Notes: a model not told the origin generated them from the sequence alone. Shown: positions 1 to 7,003, numbered from the stretch's first letter. The stretch: 9,847 nucleotides of DNA from Methyloceanibacter sp. (GCA_022865725.1 JALHTP010000314.1:1-9847), one strand, 5' to 3'. Translations and numbers: made by a program.

Positions 1-222
1 GATGTGGAGGAGCCGCATGAGGAGGCCTCCAAAGGCGAATAGGACGAGCGCAGTAACGACCGCCGTCACAACCATCCGCCGGCCTACGGCCCGCTGCGTC
101 TCTGCATCGAAGTTCTTGGTTTTTTCGAGAAACGGCACGAGCGCAATTTTGGGACCCATACCGATAAGCAAGAGCAGAAGGAGCTTCGCCACCAACTCGA
201 AATCGATTACCGAGAAATCCAT
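1..222 (-). CDS. MarC-family integral membrane protein, N-terminal part (cut by window edge)
   Basis: An open frame starts with ATG at 222 and stays open through 74 codons to the left edge, so the rest lies outside the window. Two hydrophobic stretches are visible, at about residues 9-30 and 50-70, separated by a charged loop. The first contains GMGPKIALVPFL, which fits the family's N/D-P-x-G-x-x-P-x-F-L region. The second begins after an RR pair and ends near a small FGG turn, as in the MarC (UPF0056) family. MarC proteins are inner-membrane proteins of about 200 residues with roughly six membrane segments. Their substrate is not firmly known, and the old link to multiple antibiotic resistance is not supported. 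The first hydrophobic block has GP where most members have NP or DP. No strong ribosome binding site precedes the ATG. Another small membrane family is possible because only a third of the protein is visible. Confidence 0.62.
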   Translation of the reverse strand, partial: MDFSVIDFELVAKLLLLLLIGMGPKIALVPFLEKTKNFDAETQRAVGRRMVVTAVVTALVLFAFGGLLMRLLHI

Positions 223-403
223 TAAGACCCCGCTGTCTCGCTTGTTGGGCGTCTGACGGCGTCATTTATCCGCTAAGGACCACTTCAACGGATTTCGATG
301 GTGGTTGCCAAGTCTACCTGCAGCGCCATGGCGGTCAAGCGCATGGGCGTTTGGGCGTCGCGCGACGAGTCCGCTTGGGGATGGCGGCTATTTAGAGGCT
401 CTG

Positions 404-430
404 GTGCACCTGCAATAACCACGGGTGCAC
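404..430. repeat. Inverted repeat (hairpin) between DUF4167 gene and marC-like gene
   Basis: Perfect 7-base arms, GTGCACC at 404-410 and GGTGCAC at 424-430, enclose a 13-base spacer. On the plus strand the stem extends by a G-U and a G-C pair. It lies between the end of the DUF4167 gene and the start of the marC-like gene, both read on the minus strand. There is no T-run on either side, so it is not a standard intrinsic terminator. It could be an RNA hairpin or a protein binding site. Confidence 0.45.
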
Positions 431-457
431 GTTAAGCGCGAGCACAGGGGGTACTGG

Positions 458-477
458 ATGCCCGCCTTCGCGGGCAT
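458..477. repeat. Palindromic hairpin, likely dispersed intergenic repeat
   Basis: Perfect 8-base arms, ATGCCCGC at 458-465 and GCGGGCAT at 470-477, enclose the tetraloop CTTC, flanked by CTGG on the left and GACA on the right. From general knowledge, units of the form CTGGATGCCCGC...GCGGGCATGAC recur between genes in many alphaproteobacterial genomes, so this is probably one copy of such a family. It sits 31-50 bases past the DUF4167 stop and could mark or protect the 3' end of that transcript. No T-run follows on the minus strand. Confidence 0.55.
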
Positions 478-507
478 GACAATGCCAGCAAAGAAACGGC
501 TGAAGCC

Positions 508-1119
508 TCAGCTCACCGTCGTGTCGGGAGCCGGTTCGTCGGAGGGTTGCGCCTCGGGCTGATCGGAGCCGTTGGTGTCGCGGGTGTCGCGTGCGGCCTC
601 GCGGCCATTGCCCCCTTGGCGCCCCCGGTCGCGTCCGCCGCCGTGATGCTCGCGGTCGCCCGTATTGCGCTCGCGGTCTTGCCCGCCGCCGCCTTGGCGA
701 AGGTGGTCGCCGCCGCTGCCCTGACGAAAATCCCCGCCGCCGCTCGGGCGGATGTCGCCGCCGCCTTCGTTGACGTCGTCGTCGACGCCCTCGTCGTCGG
801 AGTTCCAGCGCGGGTTACGGTACGACCCGCCGCCGTTAGGGCCTTCGCCCTGCGCGTTGGGCTGCCCGCTGAACTGCGTCTGCGCCGCCATGATGATGCG
901 GTTATAGTGCTCGGCGTGCTGGAGATAGCTCTCCGCCGCGACCAGGTCGCCGGACGCCAGATGGTCGCGCGCGAGCGACATGTATTTCTCGGCGATATGC
1001 GCCGCGGTCCCGCGGATCTTCACGTCGGGTCCGTTCGATTCATAGCTCCGCGCCAATGGATTTTGGGGCTTGCGGCCACCACGGCCGCGGCCCCTGCGAT
1101 TTTGCTGTCCTTGCCTCAT
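508..1119 (-). CDS. DUF4167 domain protein with Gly/Arg-rich disordered tail
   Basis: This 203-residue protein belongs to the DUF4167 family (PF13763), conserved in Hyphomicrobiales and of unknown function. It opens with a basic segment, MRQGQQNRRGRGRGGRK. The conserved domain follows at about residues 19-82, with the block SYESNGPDVKIRGTA at 25-39 and the helical block AESYLQHAEHY at 62-72. The remainder is low complexity: Gly runs, Asp and Arg, with loose repeats of GGGDhRQG at residues 119-150, and an acidic end. The ATG at 1119 was chosen because family members start there; a TTG three codons upstream is the alternative. An AGGTGA sequence at 1130-1135 lies 10 bases upstream of the ATG. 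The basic ends suggest nucleic acid, probably RNA, binding (inference). It lies on the same strand as prmC/prfA but about 400 bases away, so it probably has its own promoter. Confidence 0.9.
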   Translation of the reverse strand: MRQGQQNRRGRGRGGRKPQNPLARSYESNGPDVKIRGTAAHIAEKYMSLARDHLASGDLVAAESYLQHAEHYNRIIMAAQTQFSGQPNAQGEGPNGGGSYRNPRWNSDDEGVDDDVNEGGGDIRPSGGGDFRQGSGGDHLRQGGGGQDRERNTGDREHHGGGRDRGRQGGNGREAARDTRDTNGSDQPEAQPSDEPAPDTTVS

Positions 1120-1129
1120 TTCTTTCAAA

Positions 1130-1135
1130 TCACCT
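1130..1135 (-). promoter_or_regulatory. Ribosome binding site of the DUF4167 gene
   Basis: The minus strand reads AGGTGA 10 bases before the ATG at 1119 and 1 base before a competing in-frame TTG at 1128. The spacing favours the ATG, which also matches the usual family N-terminus. Confidence 0.5.
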
Positions 1136-1140
1136 GCTAA

Positions 1141-1154
1141 GCGGGCAAGCCCGC
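1141..1154. repeat. Small GC-rich hairpin just upstream of the DUF4167 ribosome binding site
   Basis: GCGGGC and GCCCGC are separated by AA, giving in practice a 5-pair stem with a 4-base loop in the RNA. It ends 5 bases upstream of the AGGTGA ribosome binding site, so folding could affect access to it. A hairpin this small can occur by chance in G+C-rich DNA. Confidence 0.35.
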
Positions 1155-1546
1155 GACCTCCCTGCTAATTCCTCCACGGCCTGTTAGAGCCTTTCCACCA
1201 CGCATCATGCGTCCGGAAGCTGGAACAGCCGTGCAGTCGTCCTACGCGCGTTTTTGCTGCCTTGTTATGAGTCGATACTCCGGCGCTACGCGTCCAAAGT
1301 CTTCGAGCTAGCGCCAGCCAACCTCAATCTGATGGGCGGTTGAGCGTCTCTTGAACGTCCCGAGAGGCGTGGCGGCCTTTCAATCGAGGTTCACGAGAAA
1401 TCCGCTCTTGTTGCCGTTGCAACCAGCCGCGCGCTTTACCAGCGCTATCGGCCGAATAGTCTAGTGCTGACCACGAACCTAACCTGAACATCGCGGTTTT
1501 CCAAGCGCTTTTTTGGCATGCGACCCTCTCGCTCGGCCGGCCTCCG
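1155..1546. other. Gene-poor spacer between prmC and the DUF4167 gene
   Basis: I find no convincing gene, tRNA or intrinsic terminator here. It contains a 13-base odd palindrome, ACGCATCATGCGT at 1200-1212, and a minus-strand frame from an ATG at 1491 to a stop at 1324 (55 codons) without a recognisable product or good ribosome binding site. Just past the prmC stop is a GGCCGGCC palindrome (1535-1542). The promoter for the DUF4167 gene should be in this stretch, but I could not identify a -35/-10 pair with good spacing. Confidence 0.5.
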
Positions 1547-2419
1547 TCACACGCCTGCCACAACCACGCGGGGCCTTCCGGCAAGATCGCGCCTTATACC
1601 CTCTGGTCCATCGAGCCTGAGCCCGGCCTGGCCCAGGATCCCTGCCACGGCCTCGCTCTGCGCCGGCCCGATCTCGAAAATGAGCCTGCCGTCTTCGGCC
1701 AGGACCTCGCCTGCGCGGGAGGCGATGCGCCGATAGGCGTCGAGCCCGTCCTGGCCGCCGTCAAGCGCGAGGATCGGGTCATAGGCCGCCACGTCCGCCG
1801 CCAGCCCCGCGATCTCTCCCGATACCAGATAAGGCGGGTTGGAGAGGACGAGGTCGAATTTTCCGGTGACCGCATCGAGCCAATCGCCGGCGGCGAAGGA
1901 GGCACGGGACGAAACGCCGTGGCGACGCGCATTCACTGCGGCCAAAGCGAGCGCCGCGCCGCTCTTGTCGGTGCCGATGCCATGCGCGCGCGGGAGCTCG
2001 GCGAGAAGGGTGATGAGGATGCAGCCGGTGCCGGTGCCGAGATCGAGCAGGCGGAGCGGCATATCGCGCAAACCCTTCCGCTCGACATGTGCGAGCGCAG
2101 CCTCGATCAGGGTCTCGGTATCGGGTCGCGGGTCGAGCGCATGCGGATCGAGCAGAAAGTCCCAGCCGTAGAATTCGCGCGACCCGGTGATGCGCGCCAC
2201 CGGCTCGTGCTTGAGGCGCCGCTCTATTGCCGCGTCCAGGCGCACGCGGGTCGCAGGCGGGAACTCATCGCGGGCGCATGCGATATAGGCTTCATGGGTG
2301 AGGCTCGCGGCGTGACAGAGCAGGAGCCGCGCATCGAGCTCGGGCGTCGCGATCCCTCCGTGCCGCAAGACCGAAGCCGCCTCGGCGAAGGCCTTGCGGA
2401 GGGTCAGGGACTCAGCCAT
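1547..2419 (-). CDS. prmC: Peptide chain release factor N5-glutamine methyltransferase
   Basis: PrmC (HemK) transfers a methyl group from S-adenosylmethionine to the side-chain amide of the Gln in the GGQ motif of release factors, which speeds peptide release in the cytoplasm. The protein is 290 residues, the usual size. The N-terminal helical domain covers about residues 1-75. The methyltransferase domain has PRPDTE at 97-102, the SAM-binding loop DLGTGTG at 126-132, and the signature SNPPY at 193-197, whose Asn and Pro bind the target Gln. The frame stays open far upstream of the chosen ATG, but that part only reads the antisense of prfA codons. The ATG at 2419 fits the family N-terminus and overlaps the prfA stop by 8 bases, suggesting translational coupling to its own substrate's gene. 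All key motifs are intact. Confidence 0.97.
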   Translation of the reverse strand: MAESLTLRKAFAEAASVLRHGGIATPELDARLLLCHAASLTHEAYIACARDEFPPATRVRLDAAIERRLKHEPVARITGSREFYGWDFLLDPHALDPRPDTETLIEAALAHVERKGLRDMPLRLLDLGTGTGCILITLLAELPRAHGIGTDKSGAALALAAVNARRHGVSSRASFAAGDWLDAVTGKFDLVLSNPPYLVSGEIAGLAADVAAYDPILALDGGQDGLDAYRRIASRAGEVLAEDGRLIFEIGPAQSEAVAGILGQAGLRLDGPEGIRRDLAGRPRVVVAGV

Positions 2420-3506
2420 GCGCCTCCTCCTGCATGGAGGCGAGCTGGGTCGTCTGATGCTCGGTGATGAGGGCGTCGATGATCTCATCCAGCGCCGGCT
2501 CGCCTTCAAGCACCAGATAAAGCTGATGCGTGGTGAAGCCGATGCGATGATCGGTGACGCGACCTTGCGGGAAATTATAGGTGCGGATGCGCTCCGAGCG
2601 GTCGCCCGAGCCGATCTGGCTCTTGCGGTCTTTCGCCCGCACCGCGTCGAGCTTGGCGCGCTCGTAGTCATAGAGCCTCGCGCGCAGCACCTTCATCGCC
2701 TTCGCCTTGTTCTTGTGCTGGGATTTCTCGTCCTGCTGGCTGACCACGAGTCCGGACGGCATGTGCGTGATCCTGACCGCGCTGTCGGTGGTGTTGACCG
2801 ATTGGCCGCCGGGGCCGCTCGCCCGGAACACGTCGATGCGCAGGTCCTTGTCCTCGATCTTGATGTCAACCTCCTCGGCCTCGGGCAGCACGGCGACCGT
2901 CGCCGCCGAGGTGTGAATGCGCCCTTGCGCTTCGGTCGCGGGCACGCGCTGCACGCGATGCACGCCCGATTCGAATTTCAGCCGCGCAAACACGCCCTTG
3001 CCGGTGATGTTGGCGATGATTTCCTTGTAGCCGCCGGTCGCCGATTCGCTCGCCGAGAGGATAACCACCTTCCAGCCGTGCCGCTCGGCGTAGCGCTGAT
3101 ACATGCGGAACAGATCGCCCGCGAACAGCGCCGCCTCGTCCCCGCCGGTGCCGGCGCGCAATTCGAGGATCGCGCTCTTCTCGTCGGCGGAATCCTTGGG
3201 CAGCAATTGCACTTTCAACTGCTGCTCGAGACCGTCGATCCGGGGCTCCAGCACGGCAAGCTCCTGCTCGGCCAGCGCCGCCATTTCGGGGTCGGAGGCC
3301 GGATCGTCGATGAGCTGTTGCAGATCGTCGCGCTCGGCTATGGCGCGCCTGAGCTCGGTGATGGTGGCGATGATCGGATCGAGCTCGGCGAACTCGCGGG
3401 AGAGCCGCACATAGCTCTCCTGATCGGAGCCCGCGGCAAGGGTGCCTTGCACCGTCTGCCAACGGGTGACGAGCTTGTCGAGCTTATCGGCCGGGATCGT
3501 CGTCAT
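2412..3506 (-). CDS. prfA: Peptide chain release factor 1 (RF1)
   Basis: RF1 recognises UAA and UAG in the ribosomal A site and triggers hydrolysis of peptidyl-tRNA. The 364-residue length fits the family. It has an N-terminal helical domain (about 1-100), the stop-codon reading tripeptide PAT at 189-191 within QRVPATEAQGR (RF2 has SPF here), and the catalytic GGQ at 233-235 in GPGGQSVNTTDSAVRITH. The C-terminal block RSERIRTYNFPQGRVTDHR (303-321) is typical. PAT versus SPF makes RF1 rather than RF2 secure. The gene lies 21 bases after the RodZ-like gene and overlaps prmC by 8 bases, as expected for an operon. The ATG at 3506 has no strong Shine-Dalgarno sequence, so translation may depend partly on coupling with the upstream gene. 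Confidence 0.98.
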   Translation of the reverse strand: MTTIPADKLDKLVTRWQTVQGTLAAGSDQESYVRLSREFAELDPIIATITELRRAIAERDDLQQLIDDPASDPEMAALAEQELAVLEPRIDGLEQQLKVQLLPKDSADEKSAILELRAGTGGDEAALFAGDLFRMYQRYAERHGWKVVILSASESATGGYKEIIANITGKGVFARLKFESGVHRVQRVPATEAQGRIHTSAATVAVLPEAEEVDIKIEDKDLRIDVFRASGPGGQSVNTTDSAVRITHMPSGLVVSQQDEKSQHKNKAKAMKVLRARLYDYERAKLDAVRAKDRKSQIGSGDRSERIRTYNFPQGRVTDHRIGFTTHQLYLVLEGEPALDEIIDALITEHQTTQLASMQEEAHG

Positions 3507-3527
3507 GCGTTTGAGCTTGGAAGGACG

Positions 3528-4610
3528 CTAGAGGCCGGGAGGGCTCGGCAGCCGGTCGGCTTTGCGGCTGCGCGGGTCGTCAGGGTCGAGAGTGCCGCTT
3601 TTGGCATCGCCGGCTCCGGGTCCGGAGGGGCCCGGCGCATGGGTGAGCGCCATCCATAGACCGAATGCCACCACCGAGACAATGAGGGCGCCGAGCCCCC
3701 ATTTCAGAAACGCGCGGCGGCGACGGGGCGGCGCGGCCTGCGGCTCAGGCGTTGGCTGTAGAGGCGCTGGCCCGAAATCGACATCGAGCGGCGCGGGTTC
3801 CGGAGGAGGCGCTTGCCGCGGCGGCATTGGCTGGGAATGGGGCTGAGCTTGCGGCTGCGGAGCTAAAGCCTGCGGCGCGCGCGGCGGCGGCGCACGGCGG
3901 TCGGCCGGCTGCTGTTGGGGCGGGGCTTGCCGCTGCGGTGCCACATTAGGCCTCTGCGCCTGAGGCTGCGGCTGGTTGCCGGGCCAGCCTTGCTGCGGCT
4001 GCGGGCTTTGCGCGTTCTGCCATGCGTGCTGAGGCTGTGGCGGTTGCGGCGCGGGCTGCCAGGCGGGTTGCGGCTGAGGCGGCGATTGCGGCGCGTTAGG
4101 CCACGCGTTCCGCTGCTGCTGCGGCGGCTGCTGAGCGGGAGGTGGCCACGGAATATCGAGAGGGTTCGAGCCCGGCGCGCCCGAAGCATGGCTTGGGGCG
4201 AAGCTGTAATCCTGAGGCCCGGGCGGAGTCATGACGGGAAGGTCGGGCATCGTCTTCGGCTGCAGCTCCACGATCCCCGACTCGAGCTGCGCATACATGC
4301 GCCGGAGCAGCGGACGGACATCGAGATTGAGCAGTGCGCCATAGGCGTTTACCACGCGGCAGGTCTCGGCCCAGGGCGGCAACGCATAGAGCGCCCCTTG
4401 CTCGAGCGCCTGAACCACATCGGCCCGTGTCCCGAGCCTCCCGGCAAGATCCATTTCGGACAGAGCGGTTGCGGCCCTCAGGTCCCGAAACAGCTCCGCC
4501 ACCTCAGCGTCATAGCCGGCCGGCATTTCTCTTATCCCGTGAATATGCAGGCGCCGTGGCGCGGCGTCCTTCTGTGGGCTTACCGGCACTTGGCGCGGCT
4601 CGGGCGGCAT
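3528..4610 (-). CDS. RodZ-like helix-turn-helix protein with Pro/Gln-rich linker and one membrane segment
   Basis: The protein has 360 residues. Residues about 35-105 resemble the RodZ-type HTH_25 domain: AELFRDLRAATALSEMDLAGR, then LEQGALYALPPW, then VVNAYGALLNLDVRPLL. Residues about 128-295 are a low-complexity linker rich in Pro, Gln and Ala. An RRRR stop (296-299) precedes one hydrophobic helix (about 301-323), and about 37 polar residues follow. The positive-inside rule puts the HTH domain in the cytoplasm and the short tail in the periplasm. RodZ is a membrane partner of MreB in rod-shape control, but it usually has a large periplasmic domain, missing here, so a role in cell shape is only a guess. 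Two starts are possible, ATG at 4610 or at 4526 (Met29); the domain is intact in both. The gene stops 21 bases before prfA, probably in one transcript. Confidence 0.85.
   Translation of the reverse strand: MPPEPRQVPVSPQKDAAPRRLHIHGIREMPAGYDAEVAELFRDLRAATALSEMDLAGRLGTRADVVQALEQGALYALPPWAETCRVVNAYGALLNLDVRPLLRRMYAQLESGIVELQPKTMPDLPVMTPPGPQDYSFAPSHASGAPGSNPLDIPWPPPAQQPPQQQRNAWPNAPQSPPQPQPAWQPAPQPPQPQHAWQNAQSPQPQQGWPGNQPQPQAQRPNVAPQRQAPPQQQPADRRAPPPRAPQALAPQPQAQPHSQPMPPRQAPPPEPAPLDVDFGPAPLQPTPEPQAAPPRRRRAFLKWGLGALIVSVVAFGLWMALTHAPGPSGPGAGDAKSGTLDPDDPRSRKADRLPSPPGL
3957..4106 (-). repeat. Imperfect coding repeat, 12-14 residue Trp-punctuated Pro/Gln units
   Basis: Within the linker of the RodZ-like protein, Trp residues at 170, 184, 197 and 209 each start a similar unit: WPNAPQSPPQPQPA, WQPAPQPPQPQHA, WQNAQSPQPQQG and WPGNQPQPQ. 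Spacing is 14, 13 and 12 residues. The units appear to derive from tandem duplication with drift. The DNA shows the same pattern as recurring tgcggc/ggctg-type triplets. Confidence 0.7.
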
Positions 4611-4674
4611 CGCAAGGCCGATCCCATTTCCAGTTCGTCTCCGCTAACACAAGCCCAACGGCGTCGAGTTTGCA

Positions 4675-4689
4675 AGTCTCAGCGAGACT
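4675..4689. repeat. Hairpin between ptsP and the RodZ-like gene
   Basis: Perfect 6-base arms, AGTCTC at 4675-4680 and GAGACT at 4684-4689, enclose AGC. It lies about 50 bases past the ptsP stop and 65 bases before the next start on the minus strand. Only CTT follows the stem, so it would be at best a weak terminator. The rest of the 125-base gap shows nothing I can name. Confidence 0.4.
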
Positions 4690-4735
4690 AGCATATTGCG
4701 GCCCAAGGTGGAGACCTGTCATCGCGTCAAAACCG

Positions 4736-6994
4736 TCAAATCTGCACGCCCTGCTCGGCGGCAAAACGCTTCAGATCCTCGCGCAAGGACGTATCCGTGC
4801 ATTCGAGCAGCTCCTCTATTCTTCGCCCAAGATTGCCGGCATCGAGCGACAGGATCATGGCCTTGACGGGGCCGACCGAGGCCGGGGCCATGGAGATCGA
4901 GCGGAAGCCGAGCCCGATCAGCGTCATGGCTTCGAGCGGCTTGCCCGCCATCTCCCCGCACAAGGTCAGCGGCACCTCGTGCTTCTTGGCGGCCTCGACG
5001 ATCAGCTTGAGCGCCTTGAGCCCGGCCGGATTGAGCGGATCGAAGCGCTCCGACACGCGCATATTGCCGCGGTCCGCCGCGAACAGGAACTGCATCAGGT
5101 CGTTGGAGCCGACCGAGGCGAAATCGGCCAAAGGAAGCACGCGGTCGAGCTGCCATAACAGCGCCGGCACCTCGATCATGGCCCCGACCATGAGCGATTT
5201 CGGCTCCGGCCGCCCATGCCGCTTGAGGATCGTGACCTCGCGGTCGACGAGCGCGCGCGCCGCCTTGAGCTCCGACACATCGGCGATCATCGGCAGCATG
5301 ATGCGAAGCTCGCGGCCCGCCGCCGCCCTGAGCAGCGCCCTGATCTGGGTGCGGAACAGCGCCGGCCGGTCGAGCGCCATGCGAATCGCGCGCCAGCCGA
5401 TGGCCGGGTTCTCCTCCTTGGCCGCGCGGAAATAGGGCAGCACCTTGTCGCCGCCCACGTCGAGGGAGCGGAACACCACGGGCCGGTCGCCGGCGGCGTC
5501 GAGGATCGCCTTGTAGAGCCGCGTCTGCTGCTCCAACCGCGGAAAGGTGGCCGAGATCATGAATTGCAGCTCGGTGCGGAACAGGCCGATACCGACGGCG
5601 CCCGACTGATCGAGATGCGGCAGGTCGAACAACAGGCCGGCGTTGATATGCAAGGCCACACGCTCGCCGTCCAAGGTGACCGACGGCACGGTGCGCAAGG
5701 CCGCGTACTGGGCTTGCCGCCGCGCCCGGAAGCGGACCTTGTCGGCATAGGCCGACACCACCTCTTGCGTCGGCCTGACATGCAGCTCGCCGCCCTCGGC
5801 GTCGACGATGGCGGCGTCGCCGGGCTCGACCGCCTCTAGCACGCCCTTGACCTGGGTCAGCGCCGCGATGCCGAGCGCGCGCGCCACGATGGCGACATGG
5901 CTCGCGGCGCCGCCTTCTTCCAGCACCAGGCCGCGCAGCCGCTGCCGGTCGTAGTCGAGCAGCTCGGCCGGCCCCATGGTGCGGGCGATGACGATGGCGT
6001 CCTGCGGCAGGCTCCCCGTCGCGGCCGTCGCCACGCCGCCCGAGAGCAGGCGCAACAGGCGGTTGGACAGATCGTCGATATCGTGCAGGCGGTCGCGCGC
6101 ATGTGGGTCGGGCATGCGCAGCATGCGGGCGCGGGTGTCGTTGCGCACGCGCTGCACCGCCGCCTCGGCGGTAAGGCCGGTGAGCAGCGCCTCGTCGAGG
6201 CGACGCCGCCAGCCGTGATCGTGGGCGAACATGCGGAAGGCCTCGAGCACCTCGCGATGCTCGCCGGCGCGGGCCATGTCGCCCCGCTCCATCATGCTAT
6301 CGATCGAGCCGGTGAGGTCCTCGATCGCCTGGGCGAGCCGGCGGCGCTCGAGCTCGATGTCCTCGGCGATCAGGCGCGTGACCACGATCCGCGGCTCGTG
6401 CAGGACCACATGGCCGAGCGCCACGCCTTCCGAGATGGGAAGGCCGGGAAAGCGCATGGCAAGCTCGCGGCGCTGCTCGGCGCTGACCTCTTCGCTCACC
6501 AGCCCGCCCGAGGCGATGGTCTCGGCGAGCACCATGGCGGTGGTCTGCAGCGCTTCGATCTCCTCGTCGCTATATTGGCGTTTGGTCCGGTTCTGCACCG
6601 TGAGCACGCCGATGGTGTGGCCGCCGCGCAGGATCGGCACGCCGACGAAGGAATGATAGATTTCCTCGCCGGTCTCGGGCCGGTAGGAGAAGGCCGGGTG
6701 ACGCTGGGCGTCGGGGAACTGCATCGGCTCGGCTTGTTCGGCGATCAGACCGACCAGGCCCTCGCCCGACTTCAAATGCGTGTTGTGGACGGATTCCGGG
6801 TTGAGGCCTTCGGTGGCGAACAGCTCAAAGGAGCCGTCGCGGCGCTGCAAATACAGCGAGCACACCTCGGCGACCATGTTCGAGGCGATCAGCACCACGA
6901 CCTTGTCGAGCCGCGCCTGCGCGCTCTCGCGCTCCGCCATCACCTCGCGCAAGCGTCGCAGCAATTGTCTCGGGGCGCCAACAGAGACAGGCAT
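4736..6994 (-). CDS. ptsP: Phosphoenolpyruvate-protein phosphotransferase of the nitrogen PTS (EI-Ntr)
   Basis: EI-Ntr takes phosphate from phosphoenolpyruvate and passes it to NPr (PtsO) and then EIIA-Ntr (PtsN), a regulatory chain that senses nitrogen and affects potassium transport and other processes. The protein has 752 residues. The N-terminal GAF domain (about 15-165) distinguishes it from the sugar EI. The PEP-utiliser N-terminal and mobile domains follow, with the phosphorylated His at 366 in GGAASHVAIVARALGIAAL. The TIM-barrel domain has GIGLFRTELQFM (468-479), FRSLDVGGDK (508-517), SVGSNDLMQFLFAADRGN (627-644) and the catalytic Cys679 in LCGEMAGKP. All catalytic residues are present. 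The ATG at 6994 was preferred to a TTG at 7033 because GAGGA lies 9 bases upstream and the family starts here. No ptsO or ptsN gene is in the window. Confidence 0.96.
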   Translation of the reverse strand: MPVSVGAPRQLLRRLREVMAERESAQARLDKVVVLIASNMVAEVCSLYLQRRDGSFELFATEGLNPESVHNTHLKSGEGLVGLIAEQAEPMQFPDAQRHPAFSYRPETGEEIYHSFVGVPILRGGHTIGVLTVQNRTKRQYSDEEIEALQTTAMVLAETIASGGLVSEEVSAEQRRELAMRFPGLPISEGVALGHVVLHEPRIVVTRLIAEDIELERRRLAQAIEDLTGSIDSMMERGDMARAGEHREVLEAFRMFAHDHGWRRRLDEALLTGLTAEAAVQRVRNDTRARMLRMPDPHARDRLHDIDDLSNRLLRLLSGGVATAATGSLPQDAIVIARTMGPAELLDYDRQRLRGLVLEEGGAASHVAIVARALGIAALTQVKGVLEAVEPGDAAIVDAEGGELHVRPTQEVVSAYADKVRFRARRQAQYAALRTVPSVTLDGERVALHINAGLLFDLPHLDQSGAVGIGLFRTELQFMISATFPRLEQQTRLYKAILDAAGDRPVVFRSLDVGGDKVLPYFRAAKEENPAIGWRAIRMALDRPALFRTQIRALLRAAAGRELRIMLPMIADVSELKAARALVDREVTILKRHGRPEPKSLMVGAMIEVPALLWQLDRVLPLADFASVGSNDLMQFLFAADRGNMRVSERFDPLNPAGLKALKLIVEAAKKHEVPLTLCGEMAGKPLEAMTLIGLGFRSISMAPASVGPVKAMILSLDAGNLGRRIEELLECTDTSLREDLKRFAAEQGVQI

Positions 6995-7003
6995 AATCAA
7001 TAG

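Noticed and set aside
2..256. Plus-strand Arg/Ser-rich frame of 84 codons
   Set aside because: It is the shadow of the marC-like gene on the minus strand, whose product has the expected membrane segments.
547..1140. Plus-strand Ala/Val-rich frame of 197 codons
   Set aside because: It looks hydrophobic only because it is the reverse of Gly/Asp/Arg codons of the DUF4167 gene. The minus-strand product matches a known family.
1324..1584. Minus-strand frame of 86 codons overlapping the end of prmC
   Set aside because: No recognisable product, no good ribosome binding site at the first start or at the internal ATG at 1491, and overlap with prmC. Kept only as a note within the gap description.
2420..2671. 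N-terminal extension of prmC by 84 residues
   Set aside because: The extension is Ser/Arg-rich, lies wholly within prfA in another frame, and is not part of known PrmC proteins. The ATG at 2419 restores the normal length.
2394..3659. Plus-strand frame of 421 codons over prfA
   Set aside because: It lies antisense to prfA, whose GGQ and PAT motifs are intact. Long antisense frames are expected in G+C-rich DNA, and the product resembles no family I know.
5897..7003. Plus-strand frame of 368 codons over ptsP
   Set aside because: It is antisense to the GAF and PEP-utiliser domains of ptsP. Its composition (His, Arg, Gly, Ala-rich) is that of a shadow frame.
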